From Nitrospira japonica (GTDB lineage Bacteria; Nitrospirota; Thermodesulfovibrionia; UBA6902), in contig DYJL01000017.1 of assembly GCA_020723105.1 (NCBI GenBank), positions 1-64,000 of the forward strand: a stretch of 64,000 nt of DNA, given 5' to 3'. Positions within the stretch are counted from its first letter, which is position 1. Each line of letters begins with the position of its first letter. This document shows, in pieces, positions 25,969-34,660 of this stretch. Below the pieces are notes generated by a model. That model was not told the origin of the DNA and ran no database searches. It saw only the letters and a list, made by a program, of their open reading frames with translations. Made by a program: the position numbers and the translations under genes.

Positions 25969-28737
25969 ATGGCAAAGAAATACGTATACTTTTTTGGCGC
26001 GGGCAAGGCCGACGGCAACGCGGGCATGAAAAATCTCCTCGGAGGCAAGGGCGCAAACCTTGCCGAGATGGCGGGACATCCCTCGCTGAGGCTTCCGGTC
26101 CCACCCGGTTTCACTATCACCACAGAGGTCTGTACACTTTACTATGCAAACAACCGCAAGTATCCCAAAGAATTAAAGCCGCAGGTTGAAGCATCCCTTG
26201 CAAGAGTTGAAAAAATCCTTGGCAAGAAATTTGGCGACCCGGTAAACCCCCTTCTCATGTCTGTACGTTCTGGCGCACGCAGTTCAATGCCAGGAATGAT
26301 GGAAACGGTTTTAAACGTCGGTCTCACCACAAATACAATCCACGGACTTATCAGAAAAACCAGCAACGAGCGTTTTGTGTATGATGCTTACCGCCGTTTA
26401 ATGATGATGTATTCCGACGTTGTAATGGAAAAGGCAGCAGGTATTGAGCCGGAAGACGGTCATGGCATCCGCCATAAACTCGAACATGCAATGGATAATT
26501 TAAAGAAAGCAAAAAACTATAAAAATGACACTGATATGACCGTTGAAGATCTGAAACAGTTATGCGATGAATTTAAAAAAATAATCAAAAATACCTTGCA
26601 CAAAGAATTTCCTGACAACCCAATGGAACAGCTTTGGGGCGGCATCGGCGCTGTTTTCCAGTCCTGGATGGGTAAACGCGCTGTCTCATACCGCAAAATT
26701 GAAGGTATCCCGGGTGACTGGGGAACAGCAGTTAATGTGCAGGCCATGGTCTTCGGCAATACCGGCAATACTTCAGCAACAGGTGTTGCATTTACCCGTA
26801 ACCCAGCTACCGGCGAAAATATGTTTTTTGGTGAATGGCTGCCTAATGCGCAAGGTGAAGACGTAGTTGCAGGAATCAGAACCCCCAATCCTGTCAACAA
26901 GGCAGGCAAGACCGACGATACTAAACATCTGCCTTCTCTCGAAGAGGCCATGCCCAAGTTATACAAAGAACTGTATTCATATCAGAAGAGACTCGAGAAG
27001 CACTACACCGACATGCAGGACTTAGAGTTTACCATTGAGAACGGCAAACTCTGGATGCTTCAGACAAGGGTAGGTAAACGCAATGGACCATCTGCTATCC
27101 GCATGGCAGTTGAAATGGCAAAGCAGAAACTTATCTCCAAAGAGACCGCTGTGCTTCGCGTCAAGCCTGATCAGATTGATGAACTCTTACATCCAAGTGT
27201 GGATCCGATTGCAGAAGAAGACGCAGTGCAGCTTGCAAAGGGACTGCCAGCAGGACCAGGCGGTGCCGTAGGCAAAGTCGTATTTACTGCCGATGATGCA
27301 GAAGCATGGGCGAAAAAAGGTGAAAAGGTAATTCTCGTCAGAAATGAAACCTCTCCTGAAGATGTTCACGGTATGCATGCAGCAGAAGCGATTCTAACTG
27401 CAAAAGGCGGAATGACAAGCCATGCAGCTCTTGTTGCAAGAGGCTGGGGAAAATGCTGTATCGTGGGCTGCTCCGAGCTTCATATTGATGCAGGGAAAAA
27501 AGAGATTCATGTCAATGGCAAGCTCGTCAGAGAAGGCGAATGGATCACTCTAAACGGCACAAAGGGACGTGTATATGAAGGCAAACTTGGCCTTCTTCCT
27601 GCTGACCCGGATCATAATAAATGGTATAAGGAATTAATGAAATGGGCTGATCAGATAAGAACCTTAAAAGTCAGAACAAATGCTGACACCCCGCAAGACT
27701 CCGAAACAGCACGAAAATATGGCGCAGAAGGTATTGGACTTTGCAGAACCGAGCACATGTTCTTCGGCCCTGACAGGATTAAAGCCGTCAGAGAGATGAT
27801 ACTCTCCGATACCCTTGAAGGAAGACAGAAGGCACTGGCAAAACTCCTTCCATTTCAAAAGGAAGATTTTCTTGGCATCTTCAAGGCAATGAAAGGTCTA
27901 CCTGTTACAGTCAGACTGTTGGATCCGCCACTGCATGAATTCCTTCCGCATACCGACAATGAACTGCGCGATCTTGCCAGCGATATGGGTGTTTCATTTG
28001 ATAAACTGAATGCAAAGAACCAGTCTCTCCATGAATTCAACCCGATGCTCGGCCATAGAGGCTGCCGCCTTGGAGTAACTTTCCCGGAAATTTATGGAAT
28101 GCAGGCTCAGGCCATAATGGAAGCTGCATGTGAACTTACAAAAGAAAAAGTGAAGGTCATCCCTGAAATCATGATTCCACTCGTAGGGCATGTAAAAGAG
28201 CTTGAAGCCATGAAAGACGTTGTTATTTCTGTTGCAACCAATGTGCAAAAGGAATACAAGGTAAAAGTTCCGTACACAGTTGGCACCATGATTGAGCTGC
28301 CAAGAGCCTGCGTGACCTCTGACCAGATTGCTGCGATTGCAGACTTTTATTCATTTGGTACAAATGATCTCACACAAACAACTTATGGCCTTTCAAGAGA
28401 TGATGCCGGAAGATTCCTGCCGTTTTACGTCGAACATAAGATACTCGGTGAAGATCCGTTTATCACTATTGATATCGAAGGGGTTGGAACAATGATGAAG
28501 ATGGCTGTTGAAAAAGGTCGGTCGGTCAAGAAAAATCTGAAGATGGGCATCTGCGGAGAGCACGGCGGTGAACCAAAATCCGTTGAGTTCTGCCACAATA
28601 TCGGACTCGATTATGTCAGTTGTTCACCCTTCAGGGTGCCGATAGCAAGATTCGCAGCTGCACAAGCGATACTGAAAGAGAAATCTACAAAGGCTGTGAA
28701 AAAGGCCGGCAAAAAAGTTCAAAAAAAGAAAAAATAA
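25969..28737 (+). CDS. ppdK: Pyruvate, phosphate dikinase
   Basis: A 922-residue PPDK that interconverts pyruvate, ATP and phosphate with PEP, AMP and pyrophosphate. The order is an ATP-grasp domain (GGKGANLAEMA near residue 25), the phosphohistidine domain (GGMTSHAALVARGWGK) and a PEP/pyruvate barrel with the catalytic CGEHGG near the C-terminus. A basic, Lys-rich tail follows. In anaerobes the enzyme runs in gluconeogenic or pyrophosphate-conserving direction. Single-gene unit with a clear promoter and terminator. Confidence 0.96.
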   Translation: MAKKYVYFFGAGKADGNAGMKNLLGGKGANLAEMAGHPSLRLPVPPGFTITTEVCTLYYANNRKYPKELKPQVEASLARVEKILGKKFGDPVNPLLMSVRSGARSSMPGMMETVLNVGLTTNTIHGLIRKTSNERFVYDAYRRLMMMYSDVVMEKAAGIEPEDGHGIRHKLEHAMDNLKKAKNYKNDTDMTVEDLKQLCDEFKKIIKNTLHKEFPDNPMEQLWGGIGAVFQSWMGKRAVSYRKIEGIPGDWGTAVNVQAMVFGNTGNTSATGVAFTRNPATGENMFFGEWLPNAQGEDVVAGIRTPNPVNKAGKTDDTKHLPSLEEAMPKLYKELYSYQKRLEKHYTDMQDLEFTIENGKLWMLQTRVGKRNGPSAIRMAVEMAKQKLISKETAVLRVKPDQIDELLHPSVDPIAEEDAVQLAKGLPAGPGGAVGKVVFTADDAEAWAKKGEKVILVRNETSPEDVHGMHAAEAILTAKGGMTSHAALVARGWGKCCIVGCSELHIDAGKKEIHVNGKLVREGEWITLNGTKGRVYEGKLGLLPADPDHNKWYKELMKWADQIRTLKVRTNADTPQDSETARKYGAEGIGLCRTEHMFFGPDRIKAVREMILSDTLEGRQKALAKLLPFQKEDFLGIFKAMKGLPVTVRLLDPPLHEFLPHTDNELRDLASDMGVSFDKLNAKNQSLHEFNPMLGHRGCRLGVTFPEIYGMQAQAIMEAACELTKEKVKVIPEIMIPLVGHVKELEAMKDVVISVATNVQKEYKVKVPYTVGTMIELPRACVTSDQIAAIADFYSFGTNDLTQTTYGLSRDDAGRFLPFYVEHKILGEDPFITIDIEGVGTMMKMAVEKGRSVKKNLKMGICGEHGGEPKSVEFCHNIGLDYVSCSPFRVPIARFAAAQAILKEKSTKAVKKAGKKVQKKKK

Positions 28738-28746
28738 TTCTATTGC

Positions 28747-28789
28747 AAAAAAAGAGCGCCAGGGATTATTTCCCTGGCGCTCTTTTTTT
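28747..28789 (+). terminator. Rho-independent terminator of ppdK
   Basis: A perfect 19-bp inverted repeat around a TTATT loop: AAAAAAAGAGCGCCAGGGA is followed by its complement ending in seven T residues. The GC-rich core is GAGCGCCAGGGA. The A-tract gives potential activity on the other strand too. Confidence 0.93.
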
Positions 28790-28909
28790 GGAGTTCAATT
28801 TATGAACGGAAGTGGAATTAAAATCCGCATGAAAAGCGGAGAAGCAGGACGAGTAAAAAAGATATCGGCTTAGAAATTGCCTTTGAAATAAATTCGACCG
28901 TTACATCCA

Positions 28910-29530
28910 TTATTCCCCCATAATTGTACCTATATGCCTTTTCCTCTTATGCGATCGTATATAAAAATAAATAATGACGATGCTAACGAGCACCACAACT
29001 ATCAGTGTCTGGTGGGAATATTTAACAATCAATTCCTGATTTGCTCCAATAAAGTAACCGATATAGGTAAGGATCGTCACCCATATACCAGCGCCTGCCA
29101 GCGTATAAAAAGAGAACTTGAAGTGGTTCATACCTGCAAGTCCGGCTGGCAATGAAATCAGGTGCCGTACTACAGGCAACAATCTTCCGATGAAAGTGGA
29201 TATCTCGCCATGGTCCTGAAAATACTTTTCCACCTTGGCAAACTTTTCTTCAGTAATCCACACATATTTTCCATATCTTAACAAAAGCGGCCTGCCGAGA
29301 TAATGAGCGGCAAAATAATTTGCATAGGCCCCTACGAGACTTCCTATAGTGCCCCAGAAAATAGCAATCCAGATATGCATCTTCCCTTGCTGGGCAAGAT
29401 ATCCTGCTGGGGGCATTACCAACTCGCTTGGAACAGGAATTATCGAACTTTCCATAGCCATAAGCAAAAAAATGCCCAGATAGCCCAAGTCGCCTATGGT
29501 ATTAACCAGCCACATAATCAATTCATGCAT
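28910..29530 (-). CDS. DedA family membrane protein
   Basis: A 206-residue integral membrane protein of the DedA/SNARE-associated (VTT) family. It shows the conserved pattern ESSIIPVPSELVMPPAGYLA, then GTIGSLVGAYANYFAAHYLGR and FIGRLLPVVRHLISLPAGLAGM, with about five membrane helices. Members help recycle lipid carriers such as undecaprenyl phosphate or maintain membrane charge. The ligand for this member is unknown. It lies alone on the minus strand, 340 bp from rnhA. Confidence 0.92.
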   Translation of the reverse strand: MHELIMWLVNTIGDLGYLGIFLLMAMESSIIPVPSELVMPPAGYLAQQGKMHIWIAIFWGTIGSLVGAYANYFAAHYLGRPLLLRYGKYVWITEEKFAKVEKYFQDHGEISTFIGRLLPVVRHLISLPAGLAGMNHFKFSFYTLAGAGIWVTILTYIGYFIGANQELIVKYSHQTLIVVVLVSIVIIYFYIRSHKRKRHIGTIMGE

Positions 29531-29590
29531 AATGTTGACCTCTCTTTATTGATTTATTCCGTTATAGTATAACCGTACCGCAATATTACA

Positions 29591-29617
29591 AAAAAAAGGC
29601 GGGGTTTTATCCCGCCC
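29591..29617 (-). terminator. Rho-independent terminator, minus strand
   Basis: Read on the minus strand, GGCGGG and CCCGCC arms flank a short AT-rich loop, followed by eight T residues. No annotated gene ends close to it; it sits about 25 bp beyond a possible 17-codon frame at 29641-29694 and 250 bp beyond rnhA. Confidence 0.85.
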
Positions 29618-29640
29618 TCTTTGTCAAGCTTAAAGCCTAA

Positions 29641-29694
29641 CTATATGGGGGTGAAATAACCGCCGCCGCTGCATTCTATATAATATTTCTCCAC
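29641..29694 (-). other. Possible micro-ORF or small RNA unit
   Basis: A GTG-initiated frame encodes MEKYYIECSGGGYFTPI and ends in TAG shortly before the terminator at 29591-29617. AT-rich promoter-like DNA and a perfect 20-bp palindrome lie upstream. No strong ribosome site is present and the neighbours include no peptide-modifying enzyme, so a small RNA is equally possible. Confidence 0.3.
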
Positions 29695-29743
29695 GAATAA
29701 AACTTACTACTTTCAATTAGTTACATATAATATATAAAGCTTT

Positions 29744-29763
29744 ACATAAAGTTAACTTTATGT
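29744..29763. promoter_or_regulatory. Perfect 20-bp palindrome
   Basis: ACATAAAGTTAACTTTATGT is its own reverse complement. It sits in the 340-bp gap between dedA and rnhA, upstream (minus strand) of the candidate micro-ORF and its terminator, where an operator would be expected. An 8-bp inverted repeat ATTGTAAG/CTTACAAT (29801-29808 and 29843-29850) lies further upstream. Nothing else was recognised in this gap. Confidence 0.55.
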
Positions 29764-29870
29764 TTAACAACATATGTCACTTATTACTTTTTACCGTGGA
29801 ATTGTAAGTTAAGTATACCAGTTCAGGCAGTCATATGTCCAGCTTACAATAATATCACCTGATAACGATC

Positions 29871-30347
29871 TTATTTCCCTCTTTTTTGGATTATAGATCG
29901 TCTGGCAAGTAAATCAGCTTCTTTGTTCATCTCCCTGGGAACATGTGTAACAATATAATGAGAGAACTCTTTAAGAGCTTTCATGGCCCGGTTCCACAAG
30001 GGTATTAACTTCTCGTTTTTAACTCTGTAAATTCCATTTATCTGCCTTACAAGAAGTTCGGAATCCATAAATATCTTTATATTTCGAATTCCTAACGACC
30101 TTGCTGCTTCAAGCCCCTTTAATAAGGCAGAATACTCGGCTACATTATTTGTAGCAGTCCCAATATATTCCGATATCCTGTGGCTCTTGTCTTTTCCTGA
30201 CTGTCCGCTATCGTCACTTATAATAGTAATAACAACTCCTATCCCGGAAGGTCCGGGATTCCCGCTTGATGCACCGTCACAATACATTTCAGCATATCCA
30301 GTATCAAATAAATTCGGCTGATCCATCTGCTGTAAATATTTAGTCAT
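29871..30347 (-). CDS. Ribonuclease HI family protein
   Basis: A 158-residue RNase H. The four acidic catalytic positions are in YCDGASSGNPG, NVAEYSALLKGLE, IFMDSELLVRQ and KEADLLARR. It degrades the RNA strand of RNA-DNA hybrids. The form is the short archaeal/bacterial RnhA-like type with an N-terminal extension of about 15 residues. The gene lies just downstream of the zinc-ribbon coiled-coil gene on the same strand, a pairing I associate with several bacterial lineages. Confidence 0.9.
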   Translation of the reverse strand: MTKYLQQMDQPNLFDTGYAEMYCDGASSGNPGPSGIGVVITIISDDSGQSGKDKSHRISEYIGTATNNVAEYSALLKGLEAARSLGIRNIKIFMDSELLVRQINGIYRVKNEKLIPLWNRAMKALKEFSHYIVTHVPREMNKEADLLARRSIIQKRGK

Positions 30348-30395
30348 GAAATCTGTGGGGGGAATAATTTCAGTGAGTCTGCACTAAAAAATGTT

Positions 30396-31103
30396 TTACT
30401 GCTCTTTATAATAAAGGAATCTCTTACAGTAATAGCAGTTAAAAATGTTTTCGTTTTTTTTGATATCGTTATATTGCTGGGGTGGAATATTTGTATTGCA
30501 ACCAAAACAGATTTCGTTTTTAGTCTGCACAACAGCGACTCCCCCTGACCGTTTTAACAGATTCATGTATTGTTCGTAAACATCACTCTCTATCTTTGCG
30601 ACAAATTCTTTCCTTTTGGTCTTGAACATTTCCATTTCTGCGTGAAATTTTGCTTTCTCGTCTTCAAGCATCTTCTCCTGATGCTTAAGTTCTTCTTCCA
30701 GATTTTTAACTTTTATTTCTTCCTTCTGCGAATTTTTCGTATGAGCTTCCAGAGCCTCCATCATAACCAGGACTTCGTCCTCTATTTTAAACTTTTCCTT
30801 TTCAAATCCCTCTATTTCTTTCAGGTATGCTTCATATTCCTTATTAGTCTTTATATCCTTGCCCTTAGATTTAAGTTTATTGATTTTCTCCTGCAGTTCT
30901 TCAGCTTCCAATTCCTTATTTTTCTTATTCTTGGTTAACGCATCAAATTGTGCCTTGACCTTCTGTAGTGCATTGCTGGCTTCTTTGAATGGAGCTTTAT
31001 ATTGTTCCAATTGACCCGGAAGTGATTCAATCTTATCAGCTATTGACAGGATAGAGGAATCTATTTCCTGAAGCTCGACCAGAAGTTTTAATTGTTCATT
31101 CAA
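30396..31103 (-). CDS. Coiled-coil protein with C4-type zinc ribbon
   Basis: A 235-residue protein. Residues 1-170 are a long antiparallel coiled coil rich in Lys and Glu. The C-terminus has a zinc ribbon with CFGC (about 199) and CYYC (about 223), separated by some 20 residues. This is the DUF164/CT398-like family, whose chlamydial member binds flagellar and secretion partners; the general function is unknown. It is cytoplasmic and paired with the RNase H gene. Confidence 0.85.
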   Translation of the reverse strand: MNEQLKLLVELQEIDSSILSIADKIESLPGQLEQYKAPFKEASNALQKVKAQFDALTKNKKNKELEAEELQEKINKLKSKGKDIKTNKEYEAYLKEIEGFEKEKFKIEDEVLVMMEALEAHTKNSQKEEIKVKNLEEELKHQEKMLEDEKAKFHAEMEMFKTKRKEFVAKIESDVYEQYMNLLKRSGGVAVVQTKNEICFGCNTNIPPQQYNDIKKNENIFNCYYCKRFLYYKEQ

Positions 31104-31193
31104 TTGCCCCTCCCAAAACAGGCTACAAGTTAAAAGTTATGAGTTGAATAATTTCCATTTTCACTTTCTGCTTGTCACTTTCAACTTTTCTGT

Positions 31194-31269
31194 TGGTGGG
31201 CCCACCAGGACTCGAACCTGGGACCAACCGGTTATGAGCCGGTAGCTCTACCAACTGAGCTATGGGCCC
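31194..31269 (-). tRNA. tRNA-Met (anticodon CAT)
   Basis: The minus strand folds into a 76-nt cloverleaf with an encoded CCA end. The acceptor stem pairs GGGCCCA with TGGGCCC, the T-arm holds GGTTCGAGTCC, and the anticodon loop CTCATAA gives CAT between stem arms CCGG. An elongator methionine tRNA is most likely; an isoleucine-2 tRNA with modified C34 has the same anticodon and cannot be excluded by eye. Confidence 0.95.
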
Positions 31270-31422
31270 TGCTTATTAAATTTTAACATGACATTCTATG
31301 ATAAAACGCTCATAAAAGTAAACTCTAACATCGCCTGGAATCGCAATTCACTCATCATAAAAATCACAACTTCTATAATTTATGAGTTGAAGTTTCTCAT
31401 CCTCATCATTCATAATAACCCC

Positions 31423-32577
31423 ATGAATCCCACTTTTATAAAAGTCCATTCAGAAATTCAAAGAGGCATGAAACTTTCAAAGTGCAGAAAATGCGGCTGC
31501 ATGAGTGGAACTCTGAATAATCTAAAAGCCTCTCTTCCGTTATTGAAGATGAAAGATGCAGAGGAACTGCTGCAAAGCGTCAATCAATGGCTCCAACAGC
31601 TTGAACCTCAGGCATATCCCTGTTTTGGATGCAAATACTGTATTCCGCCTGAAGCCATGACTGTATTGACAACAAAATACCCCTCTCTGGCATCTTCCAC
31701 GCTGTCAAGCTGTGAAATAAAAATAAGCGACAACTCATGGCCCCCTGTTGAAGGTGAATACACGGTGCTGAACGCATCGGCGCCTGTTGCTGTTTCCACG
31801 CTTGCAAGTATTAACCTTGAAGAGAAATTATCAAAACTCAAACCAGCCGGCCTTTGTATTGTCGGCAAGACAGAGACTGAAAATATCGGCATTGATAAAA
31901 TCGTAAAAAATATCATCTCAAATCCTGCCATAAATTTTTTAATAGTAACAGGAAAAGATACAGAAGGACATCAAAGCGGAAAAACACTTTTAGCACTCTG
32001 GGAAAACGGCATTGATAAAGATATGCGTGTAATCGGTTCTAAAGGCAGGCGTCCTATTCTAAAAAACGTAACACCTTTGGATGTAAATACATTCCGCAAG
32101 CAAATCCAGATCAAAGACCTGATTGGCTGTGAAAATACAAAAACAATAACAAACGCAATAGATGAGCTTTCAAAAAAAGCAGTTTCGGCAAAAACCGTAT
32201 CAAGTTGCGTGTGCAGTTGTGAATGTAACGAACCACAAACCAAGAAAACAACAATTTCGCTGCCTCTTGCAAAACCTGCCCTATCTATTCCAAAGATTAC
32301 AGTAAAAAAATATGGCAAGTCTGTAAAGCTGGATCCATCTGGTTATTTTGTAATTATCCCATCAAAGAAAAACGGAAATATCCTTGTTGAGCATTATTCA
32401 TATAACAACAAACTGCTAAGAAAAATAGAAGGCGCCAACAGCCGGGATATCTACTTTACAATTGTTAACAATAACTGGGTGACTGAGTTAAGCCATGCTG
32501 CATATCTGGGAAAAGAACTTGCAAGGGCCGAGATGTCTCTAAAGAAGGGCTTCAAGTACGTACAGGATGGAGCATAA
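31423..32577 (+). CDS. MtrA-like corrinoid protein with DUF4346 domain
   Basis: About 384 residues. The N-terminus has cysteine motifs CRKCGC and CFGCKYC. The middle part (WPPVEGEYTVLN, then GKTETENIGIDKIVKNIISNP, then TGKDTEGHQSGKT) closely follows MtrA, the corrinoid subunit of tetrahydromethanopterin methyltransferase, including the histidine of the cobalt site. The C-terminus (GYFVIIPSKKNGNILVEHY to AAYLGKELARAE) is DUF4346. There are no other mtr genes here, so a methanogenic complex is not implied; a methyl carrier role is inference. The frame opens at 31288; the start at 31423 is a guess without a good ribosome site. Confidence 0.8.
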   Translation: MNPTFIKVHSEIQRGMKLSKCRKCGCMSGTLNNLKASLPLLKMKDAEELLQSVNQWLQQLEPQAYPCFGCKYCIPPEAMTVLTTKYPSLASSTLSSCEIKISDNSWPPVEGEYTVLNASAPVAVSTLASINLEEKLSKLKPAGLCIVGKTETENIGIDKIVKNIISNPAINFLIVTGKDTEGHQSGKTLLALWENGIDKDMRVIGSKGRRPILKNVTPLDVNTFRKQIQIKDLIGCENTKTITNAIDELSKKAVSAKTVSSCVCSCECNEPQTKKTTISLPLAKPALSIPKITVKKYGKSVKLDPSGYFVIIPSKKNGNILVEHYSYNNKLLRKIEGANSRDIYFTIVNNNWVTELSHAAYLGKELARAEMSLKKGFKYVQDGA

Positions 32578-32602
32578 ATAAAACTCGAAACATGTAGTCC
32601 GG

Positions 32603-32626
32603 AATGCGAATTTCGATATTCGCATT
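32603..32626. repeat. Inverted repeat upstream of parA
   Basis: AATGCGAA and TTCGCATT arms flank an 8-bp TTTCGATA spacer, 17 bp before the parA start. It could be an autoregulatory operator or simply a repeat unit, since TTTCGATATT occurs again directly after it. Confidence 0.5.
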
Positions 32627-32642
32627 TCGATATTATTTTCTT

Positions 32643-33416
32643 ATGGGTAAAATAACTGCCGTAGCCAATCAAAAAGGTGGCGTCGGAAAAACAACAACAG
32701 CTATCAATATATCAGCCTCTCTGGCTGCCGCTGAAAAAAATGTTCTGCTTATAGACACTGATCCTCAGGGAAACTCAACCAGCGGAATTGGTTTGGATAA
32801 AGACTCTCTCGAAGGAAGTCTTTACGATTTATATACCGAATCAAAAACCTTAGATGAGGTTATCAGACAAACAAACCTCCCTTTCCTCAGCATTATTCCA
32901 TCAAATATAGAACTGATTGGAGCGGAGCTTGAGCTCACTGGTAAAGACAACAGAGAGCTGATACTTAAGAATGCTATAGAACCAATTAAACACCGCTATG
33001 ATTACATTTTCATAGACTGCCCTCCCTCTCTAAGCCTTCTGACACTCAATGCACTCGTTGCTGCTGATAGTCTGCTTATTCCCATGCAGTGCGAATATTA
33101 CGCTCTCGAAGGAATCAGCATGCTGCTTAGAACTTTCAATCTCATCAAAAATTCCTTCAATCCTTCACTTGAAATCGAAGGGATTCTGCTCACTATGTTT
33201 GACGGCAGGAATACACTTGCCAATCAGGTTTCTGATGAATTAAAAAAACACTTTGGCGATAAGGTCTATAAAACACTTATCCCCCGGAATATAACACTGG
33301 CTGAAGCTCCAAGTCATGGGAAACCTGTTATACTGTATGACAGCCGCTCAAAAGGCGCCCAGAGTTACCTCGATCTTGCAAAGGAGATAATGGAAAATGA
33401 AGCCCGCATTGGGTAA
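32643..33416 (+). CDS. parA: Chromosome partitioning ATPase ParA
   Basis: A 257-residue deviant Walker ATPase. KGGVGKTTT is at residues 11-19, counting from MGKITAVANQ, which is chosen over the upstream in-frame ATG at 32604. LIDTDPQGNSTSG and the IDCPPSLSLLTLNAL switch motif fit the chromosomal Soj group. It acts with ParB and parS to segregate origins. The stop overlaps the parB start by 20 bp. Confidence 0.95.
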   Translation: MGKITAVANQKGGVGKTTTAINISASLAAAEKNVLLIDTDPQGNSTSGIGLDKDSLEGSLYDLYTESKTLDEVIRQTNLPFLSIIPSNIELIGAELELTGKDNRELILKNAIEPIKHRYDYIFIDCPPSLSLLTLNALVAADSLLIPMQCEYYALEGISMLLRTFNLIKNSFNPSLEIEGILLTMFDGRNTLANQVSDELKKHFGDKVYKTLIPRNITLAEAPSHGKPVILYDSRSKGAQSYLDLAKEIMENEARIG

Positions 33417-34245
33417 GGGTCTTTCTGCCCTGATACCAGAAAAAGAAAAAGTGAAGTCCCATGAGATACTCGAATTGAATATCAATTCAATCATACCTAA
33501 TGAATACCAGCCCAGAAGAACCTTTGATGACAAGGCCTTAAGTGACCTTGTTGACTCAATTAAAGAAAAAGGCATTATCCAGCCTGTTATCGTAAGGAAA
33601 ACATCAAGCAATTCATATCAGCTCATTGCCGGTGAGAGAAGATGGAGAGCTGCAAAGATTGCCGGACTTATTGGCATTCCGGCAATTGTTAAAGAAGCAG
33701 CTCCTGAAGAAGCCCTTGAACTTGCGCTTATCGAAAATATTCAGAGAGAAGACCTGAATCCTGTTGAAACAGCAGAGGCCTTCCAGAAGCTGATAAATGA
33801 ATTTAAACTTACACATGATGACATTTCTAAAAAAGTCGGAAAAGACCGGGCCACAGTAACAAATTATCTAAGAATACTTAAGCTCCCCTTTGAGATAAAA
33901 AAGTGGATTGCTGAAGGCTCCTTAAGCATGGGACATGCCAAGGCGCTGCTTCAGGTTGAAAACCAGAGACTTCAGACAGAAATAGCAGGCAAAGTAATCA
34001 AATATGCACTGAGTGTCAGAGAGACAGAAGCTCTATGTAAAAAAGGTTTTATGCCGCAACCCCACCCTTCTGCCACCAGTAAATCAAAAGACCCTCAGAT
34101 CGCCTCTCTTGAAGAAAAAATGATGCACAGGCTTGGAACAAAGGTCCGTTTAATCCACAAATCCAACAAAAAAGGCGGCAGGATAGAAATAGAATACTAC
34201 TCTCTTGAAGAACTGGACCGGCTGCTGGAAATATTGACAAGCTGA
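33397..34245 (+). CDS. parB: Chromosome partitioning protein ParB
   Basis: A 282-residue ParB/Spo0J protein. The N-terminal LGKGLSALIPE is typical, followed by the CTPase motif GERRWRAAKIAG and the ENIQREDLNPVETA segment. The helix-turn-helix (SKKVGKDRATVTNYLRILKLP) precedes a C-terminal dimer domain. It overlaps parA. I saw no consensus parS (TGTTTCACGTGAAACA) in this window. Confidence 0.95.
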   Translation: MKPALGKGLSALIPEKEKVKSHEILELNINSIIPNEYQPRRTFDDKALSDLVDSIKEKGIIQPVIVRKTSSNSYQLIAGERRWRAAKIAGLIGIPAIVKEAAPEEALELALIENIQREDLNPVETAEAFQKLINEFKLTHDDISKKVGKDRATVTNYLRILKLPFEIKKWIAEGSLSMGHAKALLQVENQRLQTEIAGKVIKYALSVRETEALCKKGFMPQPHPSATSKSKDPQIASLEEKMMHRLGTKVRLIHKSNKKGGRIEIEYYSLEELDRLLEILTS

Positions 34246-34264
34246 TGTATTTCCAAGCTCTTGT

Positions 34265-34492
34265 TTATGTTTTGGTTCTTCTTACTAAAACAACTTCCTG
34301 TGCCTGAAACCCGTCTCCATCTTCTACCACTGTAAATTCTACAGGATCTCCTTCTTCCAGTGTGCATTTGCTGCCCTCACAGACAACAGCGCTGTAATGA
34401 ACATATATTTCATCTCCCTGCTTGCGGGCTATAAAACCGTAGCCTTCTATATTGTCATACCATCTGACAATTCCGATTTCACGCTTTGGCAT
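34265..34492 (-). CDS. Cold-shock domain protein
   Basis: A 75-residue CSD protein. It has RNA-binding motifs GYGFIAR (RNP1) and IYVHYSAV (RNP2), the latter differing slightly from the usual VFVHFSAI. It binds single-stranded nucleic acid and melts RNA structure. A 168-bp gap upstream is a probable long leader, as in other csp genes, though no specific element could be named. It converges with parB. Confidence 0.9.
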   Translation of the reverse strand: MPKREIGIVRWYDNIEGYGFIARKQGDEIYVHYSAVVCEGSKCTLEEGDPVEFTVVEDGDGFQAQEVVLVRRTKT

Positions 34493-34660
34493 ATTTCCCT
34501 ACTTACTTAATTTAAAAATATAACATCAGCCACTTACCTTATGATATTCGGCACAAAAGCTATTTTTCTTTATAGCAGGTAATAAAAGCAGGTTTTAGAA
34601 ATGGTACAACTATCTGTTTGCAGGAAGCTGTCAGAGGTTATACAAATTTGTGCTTTGCAG

